64,000 bases of DNA from JAFGOG01 sp034429215 (GTDB taxonomy: Bacteria; Chloroflexota; Anaerolineae; JAAYZQ01), in contig DAOUGI010000009.1 of the NCBI GenBank assembly GCA_034429215.1, positions 62,001-126,000 of the forward strand, given 5' to 3'. Both the position numbers and the translations under genes were made by a program. Shown one piece after another: positions 56,750 through 64,000 of this stretch; within the stretch, counting starts at the first letter, position 1; each line of letters begins with the position of its first letter. Under the pieces are notes generated by a model. The model had not been told where the DNA came from and did not search any database. It saw only the letters and a program-made list of their open reading frames with translations.

Positions 56750-59281
56750 ATGCAATCTGTCCGTTCCCCCCATCGGCTCAAGATGTCCAGGCCCTTTCCG
56801 GTCTCGCCTGCCAGGCTTGCGGTAGCTCTAACCTGGGGACTGCTCCTGGCGAGCCTGTCACTGCTGCTGGCCCAAGCTCAGCCTGGCCGTGAGGTGGTTC
56901 AGCCTTTTGCGCTGTCAGACCCGGCCTCGCAACCCTCCGTGCTTACCGACCGCCAGCGCTATGGCTTTGTCGTCGTCTCGGGGCAGTGGCCCGACCGGTT
57001 CGACGTAACGCAGCTTCACGCCGGCTGGTACTGCGATTACACGGCGCCGGCCTGCCGGGTCAGCCCCGACGGCATGGACCGCGCCCTGGGGATCCACGTC
57101 GCCGAGTACATAACCGTTCCGGCGTGGCTGGGTCCCCTTGTGGACAACCACCCGGGGACGATCTGGTTGATCGGCAACGAGCCCGACCGCAAGATAGCGC
57201 AGGACGACCGCTTGCCAGAGCAGTACGCCCATGACTATCATAGCCTGTATCAGTTCATTAAGGGGCGCGACCCGACGGCTCGGATCGCTGCCGGAAACAT
57301 TGTGCAGCCGACGCCGATCCGCCTCGCCTACCTCGACCGCGTGCTCGCCGAATACCAGTCGGCCTACGGCCAGCCGATGCCGGTGGATGCGTGGGGTATC
57401 CATAACATGATCCTCAATGAAATACCGGGCGAGTGGGGGGCCGACATACCGCGTGGGATGGAGCTCAGCGAAACCCTTGCGGTCGCTGTGCCCATCCAGG
57501 GCAACGACAATATTTTTACCTTTACCCAGCAGATCTGGACCTTCAGGCAGTGGATGGCCGACCGTGGTTACCAGGGTTATCCACTCCTCGTGACCGAATA
57601 TGGCGTTCTGATGCCCGACGACTTGGGTTTTGACGCACCGCGGGTCAATAACTTTATGTCCGCCACCTTTGATTGGATGGACACCGTGACCGACACGGAG
57701 CTGGGCGATCCCAGCGACGGTTACCGGCTTGTGCAGCGCTGGGCGTGGTACAGCCTCGACGATCAGATGTACGATCCGGGAACTGAGGAGGGTTTCAACG
57801 GAAATCTGTTCGATCCCGACACGACCGAGATCACGGTCTTTGGCCAGCACTTTGCCGCCCATACCGGCTCATTTCCGCCCCTGTCATACGTGGATCTGTC
57901 CTTCAGCCGGGCGTGGGCCCAGCCGCCGGCTGTGCTGCCCGGCCCGACCGGCACGCTTACCGTGACGCTGCTGATCGGGATAAAGAACGCGGGCACGGTC
58001 GACTCGGGCGGGTTTCGGGCCATTGCCAGTTATCATGGGCCGGCCAGCGGCCCCCTTGACCGGGTGGTGGACGGCGTGCCGGCAGCCTCGACGCGCTGGA
58101 TCTCTTTCACCCTTGCCAACCTGCCGGTGGGCAGCTATTCCGTTTCGGGCATGATAGATACCGACCAGCAGGTGGCCGAATCCACCGAGTGCAACAACGG
58201 CTTTAGCGGAGCCTTTGCTGTGCCGGCCTATCGTGTCCACCTGCCGCTCGTCGCCAAGCATGCCATGGGAAGGGTGCCAGGGGAACGCTCCATACTGCGC
58301 GGGAGGACCGGCGCTCAAGCTGCGTCTCAGGGCTTTACAGAGTGGCTTGTGCCCACTCTCAACAGCTACCCGGCGCAGATCGCCATCAACCCTGCCGACG
58401 GCATTGTCTGGATCAGCGAGCGAGACGGCAACCAAATCGCCCGCTTTGATCCGCAGACCGGGGCTTTTGTCGAGTACACCATCCCCGCGACCGGCAGCCA
58501 GCCGTGGGGCCTGGCCGTCGATGCTTCAGGCGATGTGTGGTTCGCCGAGATGGCCGGCAACCAGATCGGGCGCTTTGACCCTCAGGCTGAGACCTTTGTC
58601 GAGTATCCCGTCCCAACTTTTGACAGCGAGCCGCGGGACGTGGCCGTCGATCCCGCCCCCAACGGAAACATCTGGTTCACCGAGAGGGCCGGCAACAAGA
58701 TTGGCAAGCTGGAACCGGGCACAGGGAGCGTGACCGAGTACAATGTGCCAACGGCCGGTGCTCAGCCGAGCGGGCTGGCAATCTACGGCACCCGTGGCTG
58801 GTTCGCCGAAACGCAGGCCAACCGGCTCGGCCGGGTGACCCTCGCCACCGGCGCCATTGATGATACCCCGCCGATCACTACGCCGAACAGCCTCCCGGAA
58901 GATGTGGTGATCAATTCGGCCGGATACCCCTGGGTAACCGAGGCGCAGGGCAACAAGATTGCCATTTTCAAGGTGTCGACTATCAGCGGGTTTGTCCAAT
59001 ATCTAGTGCCGACGCCCGGCAGCGAGCCGTACGGCATAGCCCTGGCCGCCGATGGCGAGACCGTGTGGTTCACCGAGCGGGCCGGAAACAAGCTGGCCCG
59101 TTTCAACCGTAAAGTCAGCGAGTTCCCGTTCGAGTTCCCCCTGCCCACCCCCAACAGCTCGCCCACCGGCATTGCCCTGGACGGCGCGGGCTGTGCCTGG
59201 TACGCCGCCCCGACCGCCAACCGGATCGGGCGCTTTTGCCCGGTTCGCAGTTTTGTGCCTCTGATCCTGAAGAATTGGTAA
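56750..59281 (+). CDS. Secreted protein with glycosidase-like domain and Vgb-type propeller
   Basis: This 843-residue exported protein has an N-terminal hydrophobic segment (about 24-42). A TIM-barrel-like glycoside-hydrolase-type region covers about 60-370: IWLIGNEPDRK and YPLLVTEYGVLMPDD carry candidate acid residues. A CARDB-like domain at about 385-490 follows (GIKNAGTVDSGGFRAIASY). A six- or seven-bladed beta-propeller of the Vgb/SMP-30 type covers about 525-840, with VWFTERAGNKLARF, IWFTERAGNKIGKL and NQIARFDPQTGAFVEY. The catalytic His seen in streptogramin lyase is not visible, so lyase activity is unlikely. It probably binds or processes surface carbohydrate. The start at 56750 overlaps nothing. 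Confidence 0.8.
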   Translation: MQSVRSPHRLKMSRPFPVSPARLAVALTWGLLLASLSLLLAQAQPGREVVQPFALSDPASQPSVLTDRQRYGFVVVSGQWPDRFDVTQLHAGWYCDYTAPACRVSPDGMDRALGIHVAEYITVPAWLGPLVDNHPGTIWLIGNEPDRKIAQDDRLPEQYAHDYHSLYQFIKGRDPTARIAAGNIVQPTPIRLAYLDRVLAEYQSAYGQPMPVDAWGIHNMILNEIPGEWGADIPRGMELSETLAVAVPIQGNDNIFTFTQQIWTFRQWMADRGYQGYPLLVTEYGVLMPDDLGFDAPRVNNFMSATFDWMDTVTDTELGDPSDGYRLVQRWAWYSLDDQMYDPGTEEGFNGNLFDPDTTEITVFGQHFAAHTGSFPPLSYVDLSFSRAWAQPPAVLPGPTGTLTVTLLIGIKNAGTVDSGGFRAIASYHGPASGPLDRVVDGVPAASTRWISFTLANLPVGSYSVSGMIDTDQQVAESTECNNGFSGAFAVPAYRVHLPLVAKHAMGRVPGERSILRGRTGAQAASQGFTEWLVPTLNSYPAQIAINPADGIVWISERDGNQIARFDPQTGAFVEYTIPATGSQPWGLAVDASGDVWFAEMAGNQIGRFDPQAETFVEYPVPTFDSEPRDVAVDPAPNGNIWFTERAGNKIGKLEPGTGSVTEYNVPTAGAQPSGLAIYGTRGWFAETQANRLGRVTLATGAIDDTPPITTPNSLPEDVVINSAGYPWVTEAQGNKIAIFKVSTISGFVQYLVPTPGSEPYGIALAADGETVWFTERAGNKLARFNRKVSEFPFEFPLPTPNSSPTGIALDGAGCAWYAAPTANRIGRFCPVRSFVPLILKNW

Positions 59282-59284
59282 GAA

Positions 59285-60643
59285 ATGACGAGTAAGCGAG
59301 CCTGGCGGATGGGAGGATCGCCCCGCGCCGTCTGGGTGCTGTTGGCGGTGGCGGTGTGTCTGCGCCTGGCAGCGCTTGCCGTTTTTCACGGCCCCGATCT
59401 TGTTTCCGCTTCCGAGTCCGGCCTGACGGCGGCCAATTGGGTCGCCGGTCGGGGTTACACCTTTGATTTCTATGGCTACCGGACCGCCAGCCCGCTGCAG
59501 TCGTTCATGCCCCCCTTGTTCACCGTTGTGGTTGCCGCTTGCCTGGCCATGCCCTGGCCCGAAATTGCATTTGGCTTTGTCCAGGTGGCATTGTCGGGTC
59601 TGACGGTGCTGCTTGTGTACCGGATCGCGGTGTGGTTGGCCGGCCCGGCGGTGGGCCTGGTGGCCGCCAGTCTTGCTGCCGTCTATCCTCCGTTCCTGGT
59701 CCTGGTGGATCAGAATACCGTGCCGGTGCTCAACACTTTTTTGTTGGCATTATGGATATGGGCCGGTATAGGCCTGATTGACCATGGAGGCCGGCGGTGG
59801 GCGGTGCTGGTCGGGCTGGCGTTGGGCCTGAACATTCTCAACCGGCCGTCGAGTGTCGGCCTGGTAGGGGTTATGGCTGTTGGCCTGTGGCTGCGACCGA
59901 GGGATGGCGCAGGAGCAGCGGAGAAAGGCCGCTCCAAGAATTGGTGGCGCCAGGTCATCATGGTCGTGGCGGTAATGGGCCTCACCATCGCGCCGTGGCT
60001 GGCCCGCGGCCTCCTGGTTCACCGTCGATTCGTCTGGATTTCGACGAACGGCGGTTTCACCTTCTGGAACGGCAACAACCCCTTTACCACCGGCTCGGCC
60101 TTTGACGTGCGAATTGCCGACCTGGTCGCCTATTCCGGGGAGGTCGTGGCTGCGCCCGGCGGCCTGCCGATCGTCCAGGTCAAGCCCTATCCCCTCCCGC
60201 TGGAGCTGCGCGACACGGTGGCGACCCTGGACGAGCTGGAGCTGGATCGGGCTCTGTACGGCGCCTCACTGGCCTTTATCCAGGCTCACCCCGGCCGCTG
60301 GCTGGGACTGCTGGCTCAAAAGTTCGTGGGACTGTGGTGGTTTCGTCCCAACATCGGGCGGTCCAGTGGTTTCTATCAAGAGGGCTGGATCCTGCCCTAC
60401 CAGATCCTCTACGTTGGCGTCTTGATCGCAGCGGTCGCCGGCCTGCTCCTGTCGCTCAATCGCTGGCGGCGGTATGTCCTGGTGTATGGCTTGTTTGCTT
60501 ACCTAACTGTGGTATATGTCGCATATAACGCCATCACCCGCTACCGCTGGGAGATGGAACCGTACCTGCTGGTGCTGGCTGCGCTCGCATTAGTGACAGG
60601 TTGGCGCCGAGTTTCGCCGGCGCTGCCCGGAAAGGCAGTCTAG
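59285..60643 (+). CDS. GT39-type (ArnT/PMT) dolichol-phosphate-mannosyltransferase-like protein
   Basis: This 452-residue integral membrane protein has about 11-12 hydrophobic segments and a large first outer loop. The loop contains the acidic/Tyr pattern VAGRGYTFDFYGYRTASPLQSFMPPLFTV, a GT-C (PMT/ArnT) type sign. Such proteins move a sugar from a lipid-linked donor to a protein, lipid or other acceptor outside the membrane. Four genes in a row from here are co-directional (GT39, flippase-like, GT4, DUF4012), so it should be part of a surface glycoconjugate pathway. The next gene starts 2 bases after its stop. Confidence 0.85.
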   Translation: MTSKRAWRMGGSPRAVWVLLAVAVCLRLAALAVFHGPDLVSASESGLTAANWVAGRGYTFDFYGYRTASPLQSFMPPLFTVVVAACLAMPWPEIAFGFVQVALSGLTVLLVYRIAVWLAGPAVGLVAASLAAVYPPFLVLVDQNTVPVLNTFLLALWIWAGIGLIDHGGRRWAVLVGLALGLNILNRPSSVGLVGVMAVGLWLRPRDGAGAAEKGRSKNWWRQVIMVVAVMGLTIAPWLARGLLVHRRFVWISTNGGFTFWNGNNPFTTGSAFDVRIADLVAYSGEVVAAPGGLPIVQVKPYPLPLELRDTVATLDELELDRALYGASLAFIQAHPGRWLGLLAQKFVGLWWFRPNIGRSSGFYQEGWILPYQILYVGVLIAAVAGLLLSLNRWRRYVLVYGLFAYLTVVYVAYNAITRYRWEMEPYLLVLAALALVTGWRRVSPALPGKAV

Positions 60644-60645
60644 GG

Positions 60646-61704
60646 ATGGTCCCCCTCCGACCGCAGCCTGCAAGCGGGGAACAGGGCGAGGCTGCCGCGC
60701 CGCCGGCCCCGGTGGCGCGATCTGCCGTGCAGGTGGTTCTTGGCCTGCTGTTCAGCGCGCTGTGCCTGTTTCTCGCCCTGCGTGGGGTGCGGCTGGACGA
60801 GCTGGCATCTGTGCTGGGCCGGACTCGGCCGCTTCCCCTGCTGGCTGCCGTCGGAGTCGAGCTTGTCACCTTCCTGGCGATCGCCGCCCGCTGGCGGCTC
60901 TTTTTCACTCCTCATCCCGCGCCCTCGCTTCGGCGGCTGTTCGAGATCCTGAGCGTTGCCCAACTGGCCAATGCCGTGCTGCCCGGCAAGGCCGGGCCGC
61001 TGGTGCGCGCCTACCTGGCCGGACGGGGAACGGCTGGGGGTGCCGCTTTCGCACTGACCACCATCGTCGGCGAAAAGATTGTGGAAGGCATGAGCCTGGT
61101 GCTGATTGCGCTCGCCGTCCTGCCTTGCCTCCGGACAATTCCACTGTGGGCGCAGTTGCCCTGGACGGCCTGGGCCGGCGTTGCCCTGTTTGCGCTCGTC
61201 TTGGGGGTGATGATCTGGCTGGCTTATCACCAACAGGTGGTCCCCCCCCGGATAGAGCGGTTATTGGGGCGCTGGCCTCGGGTGCTCGACCTGGCCCGCT
61301 CGGCCCTGTCGGCTCTCGATGTGTGGCGGCGCGGCAGGACCGTGCTGGCCCTGTGGGGCTGGTCGATTGCCATCTGGGCCATTACGATCCTTTTGAACCA
61401 GCTCATTCTGTGGGGCCTGGAGATCCGGGTCCCGGCGGTGGCGCCTGTGGTGATCCTGGTAGTGTCTCAGGTTGGGGTCCGTCTGCCCTCATCGCCGGGC
61501 AATATCGGTGTTTTCCACTATTTGAGCGTGCTGGCCCTGTCGCTGTTCGGTGTGGACAAGAGCACGGCGCTTGGCTATGGTGTTCTCCTGCACCTGGTGA
61601 TCTACTTGCCGGCCAGCTTGTTGGGGCTCCTGTTCCTGGCCAAATCTGGTTACAGCCTCAGGCGGCTGCGGCAGGCTAGCGAACAAAAAGGGTTTTCAGG
61701 ATGA
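60646..61704 (+). CDS. Lysylphosphatidylglycerol synthase/UPF0104-type membrane protein
   Basis: This 352-residue integral membrane protein has about eight hydrophobic segments and matches the UPF0104/MprF flippase-like group. Motifs are RWRLFFTPHPAPSLRRLFEILSV, LPGKAGPLVRAYLAGRG, GEKIVEGMSLVLI and LPSSPGNIGVFHYL. In polysaccharide clusters such proteins are thought to move or help synthesise lipid-linked intermediates; the transferred group is unknown. The ATG at 60646 directly follows the previous stop. Its end overlaps the GT4 start as ATGA. Confidence 0.88.
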   Translation: MVPLRPQPASGEQGEAAAPPAPVARSAVQVVLGLLFSALCLFLALRGVRLDELASVLGRTRPLPLLAAVGVELVTFLAIAARWRLFFTPHPAPSLRRLFEILSVAQLANAVLPGKAGPLVRAYLAGRGTAGGAAFALTTIVGEKIVEGMSLVLIALAVLPCLRTIPLWAQLPWTAWAGVALFALVLGVMIWLAYHQQVVPPRIERLLGRWPRVLDLARSALSALDVWRRGRTVLALWGWSIAIWAITILLNQLILWGLEIRVPAVAPVVILVVSQVGVRLPSSPGNIGVFHYLSVLALSLFGVDKSTALGYGVLLHLVIYLPASLLGLLFLAKSGYSLRRLRQASEQKGFSG

Positions 61705-62819
61705 AAGTTGCCATCGTCCACGATTTCTTTTGCAACCTGGGCGGATCGGATCAGGTGGCTGCTGTGCTGCACCATCTCTACCCCGATGCCCCGGTCTACA
61801 CCCTGCTCGTCAGCGACCGCAACCGGCAGGGGCCGTTGTTGCAGGGCATGAACATCAGGACCTCTTTTCTTCAGCGCTTGCCGCTGGCGAGACGCCATCA
61901 CGAGATCTACCTGCCGCTCTTTCCCCGAGCCGTCGAATCGTTCGACCTGACCGGCTTTGACCTGATTTTGAGCAGCAGCCACGCCTGCGCCAAGGGGGTT
62001 ATCCCTGCTCCCGAAGCCCTGCACATCTGCTATTGCCACACCCCGGCGCGCTATGCCTGGGACCTGTCTTACCTGTATGCGCGCCGCGCCTCTTGGCTGC
62101 TGCGCTGGTACATCGCCTCGGTCATGCACCGTTTCAGGGTGTGGGACGTGACGGCCGCCAGCCGGGTCGATCACTTTGTCGCCAATTCGCGCTTTGTGGC
62201 CCGGCGGATCGAGCGCTATTACCGCCGGCCTTCAACGGTGGTCTATCCGCCCGTGGATACGGCCTATTTCACCCCCGGCGGCGAGGGCGGCGATTACTAT
62301 CTAGCCGTTTCACGCCTGACGGCCTACAAGCAGATCGACCTGGCGATCGAGGCATTCAACCGCTTGGGCAAGCCGTTGTGGATCGTCGGCGATGGACCAG
62401 AGCACCGCCGCCTGAAAGCCATGGCCGGATCGAACATCCGCTTCCTGGGCGCTTTGTCGCGGGAAGGGGTCCGGGATGCGATGCGGGACTGCCGGGCTTT
62501 GATCTATCCCGGCAAGGAGGATTTTGGCATCACCCCGGTTGAGGTCCAGGCGACCGGCCGGCCGGTGATCGCCTTTGGCGAAGGTGGGGCGCTCGAATCG
62601 GTGGTCGACGGCGTCACCGGCCTGTTTTTCGGGGAGCAGACCGCACAAGCATTGTGTGAAGCGGTAGATAGGGCGTCGTGTCTGTCGTTCGATCAGGACG
62701 CCATCCGTCGCCATGCTGTTCAGTTTGATCGGGAACTATTCTGTCGCGAAATGTCGGCCTTTGTCCGGGACAAGTGGGATGAACGCCTGAATGATGAGCG
62801 CAAAGGGGCAGGAGACTAG
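61701..62819 (+). CDS. Glycosyltransferase family 4 protein (EPS cluster)
   Basis: This 372-residue GT4 enzyme has the N-terminal IVHDFFCNLGGSDQVAAVL with a Gly-rich nucleotide loop, HICYCHTPARYAWDLSYLYARR, and the C-terminal YYLAVSRLTAYKQIDLAIEAFN. The EX7E motif is modified to EDFGITPVEVQATGRPVIAFGEGG. It transfers a sugar, often mannose, from a nucleotide sugar. It overlaps the flippase-like gene as ATGA, and the next gene starts 1 base after its stop, so the four genes form an operon. Confidence 0.94.
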   Translation: MKVAIVHDFFCNLGGSDQVAAVLHHLYPDAPVYTLLVSDRNRQGPLLQGMNIRTSFLQRLPLARRHHEIYLPLFPRAVESFDLTGFDLILSSSHACAKGVIPAPEALHICYCHTPARYAWDLSYLYARRASWLLRWYIASVMHRFRVWDVTAASRVDHFVANSRFVARRIERYYRRPSTVVYPPVDTAYFTPGGEGGDYYLAVSRLTAYKQIDLAIEAFNRLGKPLWIVGDGPEHRRLKAMAGSNIRFLGALSREGVRDAMRDCRALIYPGKEDFGITPVEVQATGRPVIAFGEGGALESVVDGVTGLFFGEQTAQALCEAVDRASCLSFDQDAIRRHAVQFDRELFCREMSAFVRDKWDERLNDERKGAGD

Positions 62820-62820
62820 A

Positions 62821-64000
62821 GTGGCAAGAAGAAAATGGCGGGCATTCGTGGGCCTGGTGTTGATCATCGCCGGCTTGACCCTGATCGCCGGGTGGGGGGG
62901 CGTCAAGTACCGGCGCATCCGTACTTGCCTCGATTCGGGCATGGTGCGGCTGCATGCCCTGCAAACACTTGTGCCGGAAGGCGCCCCTGCGCTTTCCGTG
63001 GAGACCCTGCTCGGCGGCGGCGGCCACCTTCAAGGCTTGCAGAGCGACATAACGTGCTTGCGCAGTGAAGGGCGGCCTTTTCTCAAGCTGGCGCCCTATC
63101 TGGGCTGGTTGCCGGGGATAGGGCCCGACGTCGCCGGTGCGCCGGATCTCCTGGAGATGGCTCAGACCCTGGCAGACGGGGGAGTACTGGTTTTCAACGC
63201 CATGTTCCCGGCGCTGGTGCAGGCCCAGACAGGCCAGCTCGACCTGCCCGGCGCTGTTGCGGTGTTGGAGCGGGCCCGTCCGTCGCTTGTCTCCGCCGAG
63301 TCGGCCCTGTCCTACGCCTCTGCCGCCAGGAAACGGCTGGACGCCGACAAGCTCTCGCCTCGTCTGGGCCAACTGCTGGACGCCACCGATCGGGCTCTGC
63401 CCGTGCTGCGCAGCGGCGTCCAGGCTGCCCTCATCGCGCCCGACCTGTTGGGCGCCGATGGCCCGCGCACTTATCTAGTCCTGGCCCAAAACGACGACGA
63501 ACGGCGGCCCACCGGCGGCTGGATTTCGGGTGTCGGACTGGTGACCACAGACGGGGGAAGGGTCACCGACGTCGTTTTTGGCGACAGCTACAGCGTAGAC
63601 AACCTGGCGGTGCCTCATGACAGTCCGCCCGACGCACTGCTGAGGACGATGTGGGCCGAGATGTGGCTCTTGCGCGACAGCAACTGGTCCCCCCACTTTG
63701 CGACCTCCGCTCAGGCGGCCGAGCGCATTTTCCAGCGTGACCAGGGCGTGGCGGTGGACGGAGTGATCGCCGTCGATCTGGAGGCTTTGCGGCTGCTGGT
63801 CACCGCGATGGAGCCGCTGACCCTCCAATCGATAACCCAACCGGTGACCGGCGCAACCCTCTTGCAGGTCATCCGCAGCGTGTGGGCCCAACCCGAGCCG
63901 GGACTCACCCCATCGGGCCAATGGAGCGAGTGGCAAAGCCACCGGAAGGATATCATGGCCGATCTGGTGGCGGCCATGCTCGACAGGGTGCAGACCCGGC
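62821..64000 (+). CDS. DUF4012 domain protein (runs off the window)
   Basis: This open frame runs from GTG at 62821 to the window end without a stop (393 codons seen). It has one N-terminal membrane segment (about 9-28: LVLIIAGLTLIAGWGG) and a long helical region. The DUF4012 signature then follows: TYLVLAQNDDERRPTGGWISG, with VVFGDSYSVDN after it. DUF4012 proteins are found in polysaccharide and surface-glycan clusters. The start lies 1 base after the GT4 stop, with GGAG upstream, so it continues the operon. Confidence 0.92.
   Translation, partial: MARRKWRAFVGLVLIIAGLTLIAGWGGVKYRRIRTCLDSGMVRLHALQTLVPEGAPALSVETLLGGGGHLQGLQSDITCLRSEGRPFLKLAPYLGWLPGIGPDVAGAPDLLEMAQTLADGGVLVFNAMFPALVQAQTGQLDLPGAVAVLERARPSLVSAESALSYASAARKRLDADKLSPRLGQLLDATDRALPVLRSGVQAALIAPDLLGADGPRTYLVLAQNDDERRPTGGWISGVGLVTTDGGRVTDVVFGDSYSVDNLAVPHDSPPDALLRTMWAEMWLLRDSNWSPHFATSAQAAERIFQRDQGVAVDGVIAVDLEALRLLVTAMEPLTLQSITQPVTGATLLQVIRSVWAQPEPGLTPSGQWSEWQSHRKDIMADLVAAMLDRVQTR

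Noticed and set aside
58300..59281. Streptogramin lyase (Vgb) as the product
   Set aside because: The propeller repeats match the fold but the catalytic His loop is absent, and the propeller is only the last third of the protein.
1..64000. Selenoprotein gene with in-frame TGA in this window
   Set aside because: I looked for conserved proteins interrupted by TGA or continuing past a TGA stop and saw none. A search of the whole genome would be needed.

Overview
The window is 64 kb of GC-rich DNA packed with genes. It holds 56 protein genes that I can support (the last one runs off the right edge), one tRNA gene and several clear sigma70-type promoters and terminators. There is no rRNA, CRISPR array, transposase or phage gene. 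The gene content points to a member of the Chloroflexota (Anaerolineae-like). The reasons are: a mevalonate-type isoprenoid cluster with isopentenyl phosphate kinase and a mevalonate-phosphate-family decarboxylase; many secreted proteins with Thr/Pro-rich linkers; MoxR/DUF58/DUF4129, DUF4012 and PA14 proteins; GAF-rich phosphatases; and short dispersed AATCCAAAATC-type repeats. This placement is an inference from content, not from a marker gene.

Layout. 16-4727 (+): a membrane histidine kinase, a two-GAF protein, an RsbT-like ATPase and a response regulator, followed by an alpha/beta hydrolase. 5614-7194 (+): a selenocysteine tRNA with its own promoter, and directly behind it an O-antigen polymerase-like membrane protein. 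7203-11296 (+): a partner-switching module (STAS antagonist, RsbW-like kinase, GAF-rich SpoIIE phosphatase). 11293-15528 (-): a MoxR/DUF58/DUF4129 operon. 15600-20686 (-): a response regulator/kinase hybrid, a GH1 beta-glucosidase, an ABC-2 exporter pair and a 3-hydroxyacyl-CoA dehydrogenase. 20785-22257 (-): a protein of unknown function, a possible structured RNA and an SCP2 protein.

22277-34697 (-) is a long co-directional run of cell-envelope genes: a TolB-like lipoprotein, a VanW/beta-lactamase-like protein, an M14+M23 double peptidase, a RodZ-type HTH protein fused to an M1 metallopeptidase, an ABC-2 exporter, a zinc-ribbon membrane protein and an RseP-type protease. 34703-35344 encodes an IscU-type scaffold that appears fused to an IscX-like domain.

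35431-40790 (-) is the most notable region. It encodes UbiX, a UbiD-family decarboxylase, both subunits of an aconitase-X/phosphomevalonate dehydratase, isopentenyl phosphate kinase and a mevalonate-phosphate-type decarboxylase. Together these are the enzymes of the archaeal modified mevalonate pathway from phosphomevalonate onward, plus a second, direct decarboxylation route, in a genome that otherwise looks bacterial. UbiX would supply prenyl-FMN to the UbiD enzyme, and both branches would meet at isopentenyl phosphate, the substrate of the kinase.

40964-44420 (-): ribosomal protein L25, a LysM/triple-PA14 protein, a CBS-ACT protein and a glycogen-binding-domain protein. 44780-51200 (+): a peptide-type ABC binding protein, TsaC, a membrane protein, a glycosyltransferase and WecG/TagA pair, and an M20 hydrolase. 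51208-54373: phosphofructokinase (-), a dolichol/phytol kinase-like protein (+) and a TldE-type protease (-). 54443-64000 (+): a GH13 amylase, secreted proteins, and an exopolysaccharide/glycoconjugate cluster (GT39, flippase-like protein, GT4, DUF4012).
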